Both the position numbers and the translations under genes were made by a program. This document shows positions 5,117 to 5,192 of a stretch of 5,192 bases of DNA, in pieces (positions within the stretch are counted from its first letter, which is position 1; each line of letters starts with the position of its first letter). This DNA is from Acidimicrobiaceae bacterium (lineage in GTDB: Bacteria; Actinomycetota; Acidimicrobiia; Acidimicrobiales; RAAP-2). Below the pieces are notes generated by a model, which worked only from the letters and a program-made list of their open reading frames with translations, had not been told where the DNA came from and did not search any database. The stretch lies in contig PLSY01000347.1 in NCBI GenBank assembly GCA_003164275.1, forward strand, positions 156 through 5,347. Reading direction: 5' to 3'.

Positions 5117-5192
5117 AGGTTGCCGCAGAGAGAAGGTCCGCAAGACAAAAGTCCTGGCCAACTCTGCAACAGTGGTCGTAGTGGCACGAATC

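Overview
This is a GC-rich window (roughly 60% by eye) carrying four convincing protein genes and an unusually large share of non-coding DNA. It reads as part or all of a small integrative mobile element. The host is probably an actinomycete (Actinomycetota). That rests on base composition, codon use and the style of the recombinase, helix-turn-helix and Mrr proteins, and no host marker gene is present. No tRNA, rRNA, CRISPR array or insertion sequence was recognised.

Layout, left to right: (1) 1-90, a short leader with a possible extended -10 box and a small hairpin; (2) 91-1518 (+), a large serine recombinase (integrase); (3) 1519-1771, a leader with GACCCT repeats, a 7-bp inverted repeat and a UUCG-type hairpin; (4) 1772-2959 (+), a 395-residue unrecognised protein that appears to be built from winged-helix/helix-turn-helix units, possibly a replication or maintenance DNA-binding protein; (5) 2960-3529, 570 bases without a credible gene, packed with short perfect hairpins and a tandem 9-mer; (6) 3530-4414 (-), an orphan Mrr-type (type IV) restriction endonuclease, convergent with the previous gene; (7) 4415-4853, another non-coding stretch with an operator-like inverted repeat and a second copy of a spaced motif also found after the integrase; (8) 4854-5081 (+), a 75-residue excisionase-like helix-turn-helix protein; (9) 5082-5192, a non-coding end with a palindrome.

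The proposed working is as follows. The serine integrase would insert the element into a host chromosome, the small helix-turn-helix protein would direct excision, the central protein may act on the hairpin-rich region to replicate or maintain the excised form, and Mrr would be the cargo, defending the host against DNA with foreign methylation. If the window is a closed circle, which the sequence does not prove, the excisionase-like gene would lie about 200 bases upstream of the integrase in the same direction. No conjugation, partition, capsid or portal genes are visible.
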